Positions 10,173-22,500 of a stretch of 64,000 nt of DNA are shown one piece after another. The position numbers and the translations under genes are program-made. Origin of the DNA: Taenia hydatigena (taxonomy: Eukaryota; Platyhelminthes; Cestoda; Cyclophyllidea; Taeniidae). The stretch lies in the NCBI GenBank assembly GCA_036345935.2, contig JADWOT020000001.1:930001-994000 (forward strand), read 5' to 3'. How positions within the stretch are numbered: position 1 is the first letter of the stretch; each line of letters begins with the position of its first letter. The notes below the pieces were generated by a model. It was not told where the DNA came from and ran no database searches. It was given only the letters and a program-made list of their open reading frames with translations.

Positions 10173-13100
10173 AATGTGCAATGCCAACCATTCTCTCTGC
10201 ATTGGTTCACAGGTGTGAACACCTCCACCGCACGCACTTGCGCGCTCCACTTCGGTCTGTTGCTTTGCTGCCTTGCAGGTGGCAGAGCAAAGCAATGGCA
10301 TTGGATTGCGACACATGGAAAAATGGTAGTAACGAAATATATGGCTTTACATTAATAAAAATTTAACCTTAAAAATGCAAGAAATAAAATGAAAAGCTAA
10401 TAAGAACTTCCTGAACCTTACAAGGGAACGTGGCTCAAGCTCGTTTCAATTAGCCAATCCTCCTGTCTGAAATGGTCATCCGGTATTACAAAAATCAACT
10501 AATTATACTTCACTAGCCGACATTTACACCCTAAAATGGACCGAGCCAAACCTATGAGTGCTACTTTACGAAACCGTATCACATGTACTTTAAGTGATTG
10601 CGTTGATGAGTGGAATAAGAGCATCAACAATTGCTTCATGTGAAACAAAAAACATTCCACAACTCACAGGGGTCCATCTAGACTAAGTTTTTTGAGCATT
10701 TCTTGGCCTTTTAAGAAAATAAACAGAGACGGTCCATCTAAGCTGAGCGATCATAGTTTTAGAGGAGTTTCGATAGAAGTAGTTAAAATAGGTTCTCTGC
10801 GCTTGTGCAGTAATTTATTCCCTCTGAAGGCAAAGAGGAAACAATGGCTAGCAATAATTAGTCTCTTAAACTCGGTTTGATCTAAAATTGATGATTGGAA
10901 CTATTGGCAGAGCAGCACAGACTAACGTTTTATGGCCGTTATTACAAGCGCTCCGTAAAAATCCAAGATCTTCAAGGATCGCTTTAGGCAAAAAAACCTC
11001 ATACACATGAATCGAGAATCTGAAGCATGATGCTTTTGCGCATTCGCTCTAAATGGTAAATGCCATCTGCCAGGCAAACAGGGGTTTTGTTAGAAGGGTG
11101 TCGATTACTACACCTACCTTGGGTCTCACTTTATCATAGCGACGCATATGACATGTGTTAGGAACTACGCAATAAGGCCTATTTATGACAAAAGAAAGAA
11201 CATCCAGTCTAGTACAAGAACTCCTTTGCTTGAGCAGCATCTGGTCACAGTTACAGGAAAGCATGTTGGTACTCTACTTAATTTAGTTATCAGTAGGAGG
11301 CGATTTCGTGCTTTTACTTTTCATAAAGTTGCGTCAACCTATCTGTCAATACGTTACTCATTGTGCTTTTGGAGTACTTATAAAGCCATACTTAGTTGCG
11401 CATTACTCATCAAGCAAATTCGAAGGTAGATAAAATTTAATCCTAGATTTGGAAGTTGGCAGTTCATAAGAATTTGCTTTGTTGTTCTTTTCAATTAAAC
11501 TAACAAAATTGCTACCTATAAGTTTCATAAAACCTCATGCCACTAGCATTGTGCGCATTCGACCGGATGATGAACGGCTCTGGATAAGATTGTCCGTTAA
11601 CATACAACCACTTTGATGCACATTACCTGCGCTGAGAGCGCATATCCTTCCGTTAATGTCTTTTGCTTTGATACAAAAATTAACTCGCTTAGTATCTATC
11701 TGATTACTGTTTCGGGTCTGAGTGTTTACAAAGGCGTGAGAGAGTTGGTGGCACTTTCCCGTGACCTGGAATTAGTCGGAACTGTTATTCGTACCCTATC
11801 CACTCGAACGTCGATGCCTTCAATGGTTCGTTGATACATAGGGTTTCGATTCTGCTCTTATTTTGTGTAACAAATGTCAATACAATTATTTGAAGCTATG
11901 AAAACAGGCTCTGAAAATTTCATGTTTTTAGTCGCATGGGAACGGATCTGGCAGTAGTGATTGTACAGGAAATTACAATCACCGCTGGGTGTTCAAATCA
12001 GGGGTAAATTCTTGATGATCTTAATGCCGATGCCTACTTATGAGATTTTCTTCGACAGTCGTGACAACTGTAAGACTTTCAAATTTGAACTCATCGCAAT
12101 CATTTTGCCGTTCATGTGGTCAATTTTTTAGAGAAAAGAAAAGTTATCAGTCCACACATATTGCATTGTGCAAATTGTACTTTCATGTAGAAAGCGATGG
12201 CAACGATGGTATTCCTCGGAGTCACGCAACGCCTTTTGAACCGACTAGTCGATGTAGGCGAAGGCCCAGCTCGTGTCTGTCAAAGTGACCGCCGAATTTC
12301 TTCTTCTCTCGACTCGCAAAGGCAGTGATTTTTAGAATTTTGCAACGTACTTATACCGAGATAGACTGGGGTTTAAATAAAGCCCCTTTTATTACAAAAA
12401 AGAGTAAGAAGGTTTTGCTTAGATTCGACGCAATCTCTACTTTGGTTTTGAGCGCAATTGGTCCCTTGAACACCTCTGCAAAATAGATTAGTGAGGTTTG
12501 CGAGAAAAACTGAGTTTTTCTAGCCTAAATTCTAAAAACACTCTCCAAATGACGTGATTACGGACACTCCAAAATCCAATGTTCGCATTGCGCATTTGAG
12601 TCGGAAAGGAAAAATATGTTTGCGTCACGGACCCTATTTCAAAGTTTTCTCCATTATCAATTGAATTTGTGCATTTGATGCCCATATCTCTTCATGACTC
12701 GCGAATTTGTTCTAATTAGAAAAGTGGCAGTGTGGCAGGCATTCTCAGCTGTTGAACTGGTTAAGAGAGGGAGGCGCACAAAAATGAATTTGGTTTTCTT
12801 AGCTTTATGGACCCTTCGTCGTGTTTAAATGGCAGAGTGTACCGCATTTACTTTAGGTTTCAAAGAACATCATCACACGTAACCACAAAGCTCAGTCTAG
12901 CTTTCGAATGAAGGTGCGTGCATCATAAGGGTGAAATCAGCTTCACTATTTTAGTGTTAAAATCCCTGCTGGCTTTTTACAGTGAGAGGCTTGAATGGCA
13001 ATAATTTGGTTGAGGCTCACTTATTCCTCTAAATGGATTGCCGGAGGTCATTTTATTCATTCACCGTAAAGTACATCACATTACTTGATGCATGTTGCTG

Positions 13101-14122
13101 CCCTTACTGGTGACCTTACGCGGTGCCACTACTCGAAGGATAACTTGCAAGTGACATTGTCCTAAGGCTTGATTAGAATATCGAAAAGGAGAATGTTGAT
13201 CCGCGACAATCATTAAAACTGTGATGCCTTACTGGAAAGGTTGATTTGTTGATTCGGAGTAGACACGCTGATAGAACCTGATTCCACTACTGATGCTCTC
13301 ACTACTAAAGCGTCCAAAGGTAATTATTGAAAACATTTACTTTGTAAACGTGCATGCTACATCTAGCGACCTTGCGGGAAGTTGGGACACAACCTACTCG
13401 GCAGTTGAGTAAAACCCAGATCTGACCTCTTGCTGATTTTGAGTGACCTCACCAATCCGCCCTACATAGGCTCAAGTATAAGGCTCTGACGCTATTTTAT
13501 ACCAACATAAAACCGGATTATTGTCGCGTTGGCAGACCATCAGCTTAAATGAAAATAGGCTGGACAATATCTGATAGTCAAATAGACACGAACAGGAACT
13601 AAAGAATGGGCATAATCACAAAATGCACCGTGAAATGCGGTGCATCAGCTTCTCAAGGCTTTCCTAAAGACAAAGGGCTCGTAATATTTGAACAAACTAT
13701 GTGTTTTAACCTACTGCGGAGTCGAGGAATAGTGACAAGAGCATGAACCAGTGCAGCCGAATAAGTTGCAATGGCCAGAACATCAAGTGGTCCTTTTCCA
13801 AGGTCGGAAAATAAACAACCAGCCGAATTGTCTCATGGGCCTTCCCATTCTTTGAGCGCTATCAATGATGACCCACCTAATCGCAATGCAACCTGTTCTG
13901 AAAGAAAACATCAAAGCGGCAACCGTGCTTGCCATTTACTTGCAGAGCAGTTGAGAAGAGACTTAACGGCAATTTCACTGGTAGTCATCACGCTTGGAAT
14001 TATTGGCCTGAAAGCAGATTTATGGAAGGGAAGACGGGATTTAATGCATTTGTATGGGTAGATTTTTGTGGATATTTCTCGTTGTCGGTTGTTCCCGCCT
14101 CCGGACGTATCGCGAGCTCAGT

Positions 14123-14150
14123 ACATATACATACATACATACATACATAC
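14123..14150. repeat. ACAT microsatellite
   Basis: About six ACAT/CATA units in a row, a simple sequence repeat in the A-B spacer. Confidence 0.85.
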
Positions 14151-14551
14151 TCCGTAATAAATGTATCTAGATGGTTTACGGCAAATGCCGATTCAGTCTC
14201 TAACGTCTCTCGTGTAAAAAAATGATACCAAAGTAGTTATTAAAGGCAGACGTCAATCTTAGCCCCGCTGTTTTGGATAGTCGCAGATCCTTCCGTCCGT
14301 AGCATATGTGCTTCCTTCTCCTCGCCGAGATTTATCACTCTGCAGTAGGGAACAGGATGGGTGTCCTTAGAGGTCAGAGATCTCTTTCCGCTGCCAATAA
14401 TGAGGCGCTCTGTGACTTCACTCAAGACGAAAGGTGAAGAGATGTATTTGACATTTAGTGGGGTCTGGGTTTACTAAGATAAAATGCCTAAGACACAAAA
14501 TTAAATTTTATCCAAATGAGGAGTGAAACAATCAACCTTGCATATATATAT

Positions 14552-14737
14552 TGCAGTACTTTGTTTGTTGGAACTACCGCTTTCGGTCGAGGTCACAGAG
14601 GTGGCCGTACTGCCCGAGTTGCGTGGGCTGGCCTCCAGGCCATGCCAGCAGCCTAGTTCCTTCTGTCCGTTGAATATATACATTCCACCCTAGTATTCTG
14701 CCTTCTTTTGCCTTCGAGGGAGCCTCACGATGCTGCA
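14552..14737 (+). repeat. TRIM copy 1 left LTR
   Basis: 186 bp, starts TGCAGTACTTTG, ends ACGATGCTGCA, with TATATACATTCCACCC near the 3' part. It is followed directly by TTGGTGGCAGCGG. Confidence 0.87.
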
Positions 14738-15261
14738 TTGGTGGCAGCGGAAAGCAAACTCAACTCTATAGGGTTACTATCCCGATCTCTACCGCCTGTG
14801 GCATGTTGCAGTGGTGCGAAAGAAGTGCATGTGCTACGGATGGGCCACGAACGACGTCCACCTCCGGCATCTACCCTTTCTCCGTGCTCTACACGAAAGC
14901 TATTAACAACTGGAGCGACACTAGCCACCGACCACCTGGAAAGTTTCGTTTCGAAGGTTGCCCCTAATATACTTGCTTAAGAAGATCGGTGTGCAAACGT
15001 CCCCCTACGGACATACTGATGTTCGGCAGAACCACTTATTCCAAACTTTATTCTCAATTAAACGAAACTCGGAGTCCAATGCACTGTTAAGAGGGATCAC
15101 TAACGCTGGTGTCAAGCATCGCCTCAATCGCGTCGAATGTGGACGACTGGCATGGTTAGCTCGTGGGTGCTTCTCGCAGCACCGACTACGTTGTGATAGC
15201 TGACGCGGGAGGTGTACCAAGGGGCGCGTCGGGGACGACGCTCGAAAGAGGAGAGGGGCAA

Positions 15262-15443
15262 TATAGTACTTTGTTTGTACTACCGGTTTTGGTCAAGGTG
15301 ACAGAGGTGGCCGTACTGCCCTAGCTGCGTAGGCTGGCCTCCAGGCCATGCCGGCAGCCTATTTCCCTCTGTCCGGTGAATATATATATTCTACCCTAGC
15401 ATTCTGCCTTCTTTATCCTTCGAGGGAGCCTCGAGACGCTACA
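15262..15443 (+). repeat. TRIM copy 1 right LTR
   Basis: 182 bp, starts TATAGTACTTTG (G-to-A in the TG terminus) and ends GAGACGCTACA. It is followed by a TA dinucleotide run to about 15462. Confidence 0.87.
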
Positions 15444-16471
15444 TATATATATATATATATAAGTGCTTGTTTTGTTTATTAGGCTTTCCGTTTTCGTTAC
15501 ATGGACAATTTAATCTCTATAGACTGTCTGCGCGATGACGATGAATTTTTGTCCCAAAATTACAACTTCTTTAGCCTTCAGGAATGGCATGGAATGCAAC
15601 ACCAATAAAGGAATTCAAGTGTACTCGCAACAAAAGGCTGCACATCGCGACCGCTACTTGTTTGCGAGTGCATTTACTTTGAGGACACAACCAATCTTCT
15701 AGGGTTGCCCTTCGAAGGGCATTACATTCCAAATCTACAGCCCTCTCTTACGGCAAGTGGAAGCCATAACTGTTGTGACATTTGCCACTGGTTCTTAGTT
15801 ACACGCATTCTCGTCAAAGTATGCTGATCGCTCCTTGGTAAATGTACTGTAGAAGAATGCTAGGCGGTCACCTTACTACCTACATCGGTCTGCAGAGAGG
15901 AAGCTGGATCAAATTACCTTGACAACAATTCGAGTGTAAACAAGCTCAGTCATGATGATAAGATGCAATCGCCGCCTCAGAAACTGGTTTTGATGCGTGC
16001 TTTTTGCACGCACTTCTAGACAAAGGGTGAGCGCCGTATGTAAAGGTTTGGAAACAGAAGTGAAAAAGAGAAAAGTCGAAATCGGTACAGTCATTCAGTA
16101 GGCAATGTCGCGAACAACGAGTCGTGCTTGCGACATTAAACTATTAACTAGATGAGTTAAAAATACATTTATTAGCATAAATTAACAAAGAAGCTCAAAA
16201 TGATGGACAATATTTTGGTTTCTTTTTTCTGTTCAAGTGGGCTTGTTCACATCTGAAGGCAATAAAACGTTCATTTTCTCTTCTGTGGGGAATTCAGAAA
16301 ACGTTTGCTTGTTTCGTCCGCCTACGGAACGCTTCCATTAAGAGACATTCCTTTATGGCTGCTAGTTGTTTGCGTCTCAAATTTATGAGGTGATTGGCAA
16401 AAGTTAGAATTTTAAAAGATCATTTGTACTTGCATTAAGTCGTAAACTTACCACTCCTGCGTTACGGCTTC
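15444..16471. other. Intergenic, 3' side of gene B
   Basis: A TA run at 15443-15462, then about 1 kb without a supported gene. Short frames on both strands show no known motif. It may contain the 3' untranslated region of gene B. Confidence 0.5.
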
Positions 16472-16560
16472 TTAGGTGATAAAACGAACAAATGGTGGTT
16501 CAAAGGCACAAAATTTACTCATTACTTTGCATTGGAATCGGTCACTTACGGGAGGAGCAG
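16472..16560 (-). CDS. Gene B possible terminal exon
   Basis: The acceptor ATTATTTTAG is followed by CTGCTCCTCCC, which resembles the start of gene A's last exon (APP). Open in phase 1 to TAA at 16472-16474. The reading after APP does not match A or D, and GTAAGT follows the eleventh base, so this could instead be an 11-nt exon or a decayed end. Confidence 0.35.
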
Positions 16561-19500
16561 CTAAAATAATAGGAGGCAAAACATCAGGCAATACTCTTCG
16601 AACACTGTTTCCTGCCATATTGTTTGAAGACAGCATTTCACCAAGCGCATTCTATTTCTATCAACTAATTAGGATGACATTGGTCCGCAGCCTAACTGAA
16701 TCCATTTAATTGGGTTCCTAAATCTCTGCAATTATGGTAGTGGCAGGAATTTATGGAGGAACACGATTGGCAAGCACGCAAGCCTCCAAAGTGACAGCAC
16801 ACATTCACACCTCGACCAGTGAATGGAGAAAGAGTGAGATGAGCACAAGGTGAAGTGGAGAAAAAGACACATGACGAGTACGGCTATACTTCATTTAGTC
16901 ATATGTTCTCACAAATGCCAACTGAGGTGGTATAGAAGACGCTTTGATGATTGTCGTGTAGTCTCAAACACTAGTAACTCAGCGACTTTTACTCACTGCA
17001 TCGAAAAGTTGTCGAAGATGTGCAGTAATTGACTCCACAAATGCGACACTGACACAAATACTTCAAAACCATCGTTCCATTAGCAGCGATTAGAACGAGT
17101 TCGGACAAAGACAGCAATGACGATGTACGGAATGGAAAAAAGAAAGCCCAAACATTTATCACAGTCTTATGGGACATTCAACTGCACAAAAGAATACGTT
17201 GCCTTGACTTCGGCCTTTGTTTAAATATCCAGCGTTCTCTCGATGGAAAGGGACGTCCAGATCGCGCCAACGTAAGCAACAAATGTAAATTATTGCGGTT
17301 GTAGAGACGATGAGGACATCGCACACAGCTGCTTTCAGATGAATTTAGGACTGTCGTCTCACCGAACAAAAGCACTTTGTCAGTTAGTGCGACTGACATG
17401 TACCAGTGAAATATGGATACATGCAACACAGACAATAGCGGGCCTTACCAGTTCCTACCGCCAGCACACCAGACCTTGGACCGTTCTCATATTCATCATC
17501 TAAATCAGCAACATGACAAAAGGCACTAAACTTCGTAGCAGAAGGAGAATAGACGCTGACGAGCCATTAAGGTGAGATTCAGCTAGTCCAAATGAGAAAT
17601 CTGTACTCTTTTTACAGTGATAAAAACTAACGTTTTGAAGAATGTAAAGTTAGTGAGATAATGGCGGCTAAATTAATGAAAATTGCTAAAACTCAATGCA
17701 AGAAAAGCCGTCGTGAAGCACTAGATTTCGTATAGCCACTGATCAAAAGGATACTTCTGATGTCAACTTACGTTGCATTACGTTCTGGTACTGGGCAGCT
17801 GCGGAAAATAAAAAAAGCTAAATGTTGACCGAAGTTGTGTTTACTGGAATCAGCTAGTTCCCTGTCAGATCTGTTAAGCTTGACAGACGAGTCACTACGC
17901 ACCACTAATAAACTACTGCAATCCATTTGCTTTACATAAGAGGTAATTTTCCAAAGAATAGAAAATAAGAAAGAACAAAGCATACAAAGGCAAAAGTGAT
18001 TAAGGAATAGTGCCTAGTCTTCCCCTTGTCAAGCACCTATCCACGTAAAACTACAGATCAAAGGAACGCTTTTTATGCCGACTTACATTGCGATGCGTTG
18101 AACTGAAAATTCGTCATGCTATTCTCATAAACTGCAGCTGTAGAAGAAAAGGTGTTGAATGTCAAACAGAGCTGTGTATAATGGAATGGATTGGGTCATC
18201 TATAGCAAAACTTTGGACATTCAAAATGCCAGAAAAAACACTGCAATCTATTCTTTACATGAGTGAGATTTCGCCGTTGATGCTGGTTGCTTTGTGCTTA
18301 ACTCCTCTTTGACGAGACAGAAGTTAATGAAGTTGTAGAGGAATTGCAATTGCGACTAAAGGATGGAATGAGGGAAAAACAGCAAGAGCATACAAAAGGC
18401 GCATTTTACAAAGGGAACGGAAGAAATGCGACGAACCCAAACTTGCATCAAGTATGGACGCCATTTTCGCATCGCTAAAACAGTACCAATGATGTCCACA
18501 TTCTGTGGGTCCTTTCGCAGACGATCGAGGAGAAAGACAGCTGCCATAAACGTGCCCGTTCTGCCCATTCCAGCGCTAAAAGAAGATGCAACTGACTTTC
18601 AGCCCAGTAAATGCTCCCCTGATGGAGGCTTGTGCATGCACTGGTGTGTGCCTCAGTCTTTGGCACGGCATATCTATGCGAAGATCGTTTGAACAAGGCA
18701 TTCTGCTAAGCAGACGTTTGCTTTACCTGCAATGCACGACTATTGGACCGTACTCCTTTCCTGCGTGGTGTGTCGACAAGAAGTTATTTTGCATTTTGAT
18801 GAGGTTGTAGAGCAATTCCATGTCCGGAGCACTGTTGTCAGCCCAACCTGTGAATTGGAACTGGGTGACGGTCCACGGCTGCGGGGTTGCATCAAAAGGA
18901 CTCGCGTGATCAAGCAATAAGTTATCCAGATAGCTGTTCAAAAGGCACCACCTACCAATTCTTCACTCGTCGAATGGATTTTTAACTGACGGCAGATGAC
19001 ATTACCAGAGGTATTTTCGCTCTCCTTCCTGACTTCTACAGTACAGCGCGTCGAGCGGAATGTCTGAGCCGCTCCATCAGGCCAGTACTGTGCACACTTC
19101 TCCCTGCCACCTTCTTCGCAACTGCAAAGAATAAAATGTCGTGTATAGTGATGGCTACTAAATTACTAGAAATGGCAACAGTCACGCTTTCGAGACATTT
19201 CCGAAGCTCAGCTCGGTGAATGATAGTGGTTGTGCTTTATGAACGGGATGCCGAGCTTTTAGCATAACGCACGAAACTTACAATTGTGAGATGTAGTGTA
19301 GCATATTTTGTAGGTGTGGCGGACTTGGGGAAAATACTGAGCCGCGAGGCAATAAGGGATGTTCAAATGGGTGCGCTCCCCTTAAATGCTTTCACATAAT
19401 GATGGAAGTATCGAGTGAGCTAGATTACTTTGCGGTAGGTATCTTCTATTCCTTAATAGTAACTCTGTTATCAAAAAACTTAAATGCTCCTTAATGAATG

Positions 19501-22500
19501 GACTTGCGTGGATGGTGTCGGAGTTTTGGCATTAGCAAAACAGTGCACTTGCGATGATAAATGCTAAATAGATACAAGGATTGAAAGCAGTGGATGATCA
19601 CGAGGGAATCAAAACCAGACTTTGGATGTTTAATCGCACCTCAGTGGTGAGGAAGGAAGTGTAAGTCATTAACTTGTATGAAAGTCAGGGTTACGATGCG
19701 TAAAAAGAGAGAAGTACAACCTGTTCAAAAGGTCAGCAGTCAGTTTTAGTCGGCATTTCCCCTTAATTTTTGATGTTGACACACGAGACGGTTTACTGCA
19801 TTCTTTATGAAAAAAGTAAAATTAAAACAAAGAACAAGGAATGGGAAGAGAAAAGTTGTCAAGGAGCTGGGTGCGTCTAAGTTATAGAAAGTGGAAAGGT
19901 CAGATCGTGGAAAACTTAGATGAGGGCAGAGCTTGAAGACGAGCAGCAATAATACCAAATCACTAGAGATTTTGGCGTACTGCGATATTGCCCATAGTAT
20001 TAGACGATGATGCCAAGGCTGCAGTTTGGTACAATTGGGCGATGCATCATGTTAGCGTTCCCTGATTGCAAAGCTAGTGAGGAGAAGCATTGGCGGCGAG
20101 ACATGGTTGTGAGATTTCAGATAAAGTAGCAATGCAGATGCAGAGTGGTTAAGGTGAGAAAGTGAAGTTGGTAACCCACTAGAGGGAAGGAATAAAAGAA
20201 AGAGGAAGGAAAGAAGACTGCTTAGCACAAGCAGGCAGCAGGTTAGCTACCTGTTTTGCTTTTTAAGTGTGTTTTCTTGGATTAATTTTTTAAATGCAAA
20301 GACCGTAAAATCAACAGCAAAACAGACTAAGAAATCTTTGCAATCTCAACTGGAAACAAATCTAGAGGATGAAGATGTTTGCAGCAATAGAATACTGTAG
20401 CAATTCCTTTCCCCTCTCATTAGCTAAACACGCCTAGGTATGCCGCAGTTAACAAGTGGAAGTCAATTGCACAGAGAGGAGTCGAATGCGAAGATAGATC
20501 AACAAAAATGGAAGAAGAAGGCGGAAAGATGATTTGGTCATTTTAATTAGACAAATCCAGAAAAAAAGGATTCGTGGGAATCAAAATGGGAAAATAAGAC
20601 AAGTTGCACCAAACCTACTGGCAGAGCATGATGATGAGAGGAGAGCGCTGTTCGCACACCATAGTGAGGAAGTCGGCAACGGTGCTCTCCAGAGGACCCT
20701 GGGTTGCGATGTACTCCGGAAGAGAAGTGATGGAGGCCACCATTGCCTCTCCTCCACTGCCATATTCTGGACGCCGCACGTAGGACGCGTTGATGTAACC
20801 GCCTCCCGCCTCACCGACCTACAACCCTCAAACACACAGCGCGTCCTTTCGACTTCCAAATGGAATCTGAGCTGGTGGTTGAGGAATAGATTGAACATCT
20901 AGGTCAACGCACACACCATAACAACGGACTGCTGACGTACCGTGATTCGAGGCTCTGGGTCGCTACGCGCTGTGGACCATGGGCGTCCAATCAGTACCAA
21001 CGATTGATCGTCTGCAATGAGAGGAAGACAGATCAGTCTGGTGGAATGAAAATGCATGCAGGCTGCATTGTGGAGGCTGAACTCACATGGCATTACGTCA
21101 AGGTAGCGGTTGTGAGACGTGTTTGCTTTAGCAACCTTCTTAGTCAGGTGGTGTTTTTCTTCAATTTCTAATATCGTGAGGTCTTCCATTGTCTGCAGGA
21201 AAGGCGGATGACAAGGCTGGGACTCATTTAAGATTTAGGAAAAAGAAGGAATGAAAGGAAAAATACTAACCTTAAAAACAGATCGGAATTCATTTTTGCT
21301 GTTTAGTTCCTGTAGGTTAGCTGCAAAGCTCTCGATTGGGATGGGAGGTGGTCTAGAGATGCGAAGAAGATTTGATACTGAAATGGATAGATTTGACGGC
21401 TTAAAAGTTTTTTATTATGCAGCAATTGTTTAGTCACCGCGTTAAGTGCTTATTCTTTACATGATTTGCTTACACCGCCTTAAAAATTGCATGCACTCAT
21501 TAGTCTTTGGCTTGAACTGTTAATAAGGACAGCAATGCTTTAGGATGTAGCTTGGAATCTCAACGGTATCGTTTGGGGTGTAGATGTTGACAGAGGCGAT
21601 GTTAAAAATGTGCCTGATTATAACAAGCAGGAAGTGGGGCCGTAGGTGGAATATGCTTAAAATACTTTGGACGAAGATATAAGCTTAAGCTGTAGAAAAA
21701 GCGTGCAGCAGCAGTGCCTCGATTTGAAGTAGACACAATTCCATTTAGAGTGGAAAGTGATTTATGGCAATTCTGAGAGCCGATAAGCAGAACCCTTTCC
21801 CGTAATGACCCATTCGATGCTTTGTTTAAGAAGTTTGGTCTCGAAATTACATTGTATCCCATCGTTCAATCAACTATGCAGCCGTAATTGAGGCCTTTGC
21901 TCCGTATTTTCTGATTATGCCTTCCCTTACATGCATTTGGTCACCTTGAACATTATCTAGCATTCACAGCCTCATCTTGGCATTCCGAAGAGAGTGTTTA
22001 ACATCACCAGGATGGCTCCTAAGCCAAATCCTCCACACTAATTTATGTCTAAGGTAGTAGCACACATTTCTTAACTGAAGTTTGCCTAATTCCACCAGTG
22101 AAATGCACACTCATCAGGCATTGGGAATACCCTACGACCTGTGTCACAATGGCATGAGTACAGCCTAATTCGAACAAGTGATGAACACATCGAGACAAAC
22201 CACAAACTACAGGACTTACGCATTTGATAGACTCCTTAAACCGGGTGGATTGTAGTACTCAATCAAGGAGGAAGCGCTGCACGAAAGTCGAAAGGAGGCA
22301 ATGAACACGAAATGGCAACTTAGTCAACAAAAATGCTTGTAAAAATAACCTCACGCGCCCTGCTTCTTGGTAGTAGGTATTTCTGCCATAAACACAAACA
22401 AAACGACAAATAAATGGGGGTTTGATTGTGAGTTTAAGATTTTGTGGTTAAGACCGGTGCTTTTTGTTAATTCTTTGTAAGTTTTCATAAAAGAGGCGGT

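Larger units (their letters stand above)
8064..14551. other. Spacer between convergent genes A and B, no gene supported
   Basis: It holds the 3' flank of gene A and about 6 kb of AT-rich sequence. Only short open frames occur. A T-rich tract lies near 10136-10172, a small perfect hairpin at 13623-13645 and a tetranucleotide repeat at 14123-14150. A C2HC-like reading at about 12.1 kb is listed as a finding. Confidence 0.6.
14552..15443 (+). mobile_element. TRIM-like LTR element, copy 1
   Basis: 892 bp: LTR 14552-14737 (TGCAGTACTT...GCTGCA), primer-site-like TGGTGGCAGCG just inside, about 524 bp internal, purine-rich GAAAGAGGAGAGGGG, then LTR 15262-15443 (TATAGTACTT...GCTACA). The flanks are TATAT on both sides, a 5-bp target duplication inside a TA repeat. 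No protease, reverse transcriptase or integrase fits, so it must move using another element's enzymes. A 90-codon frame (14708-14980) is largely shared with copy 2 but broken in copy 3. Confidence 0.88.

Noticed and set aside
14725..14928. Minus-strand open frame inside the TRIM
   Set aside because: A similar frame recurs in copy 2, but this follows from DNA similarity, and no known protein feature is visible.
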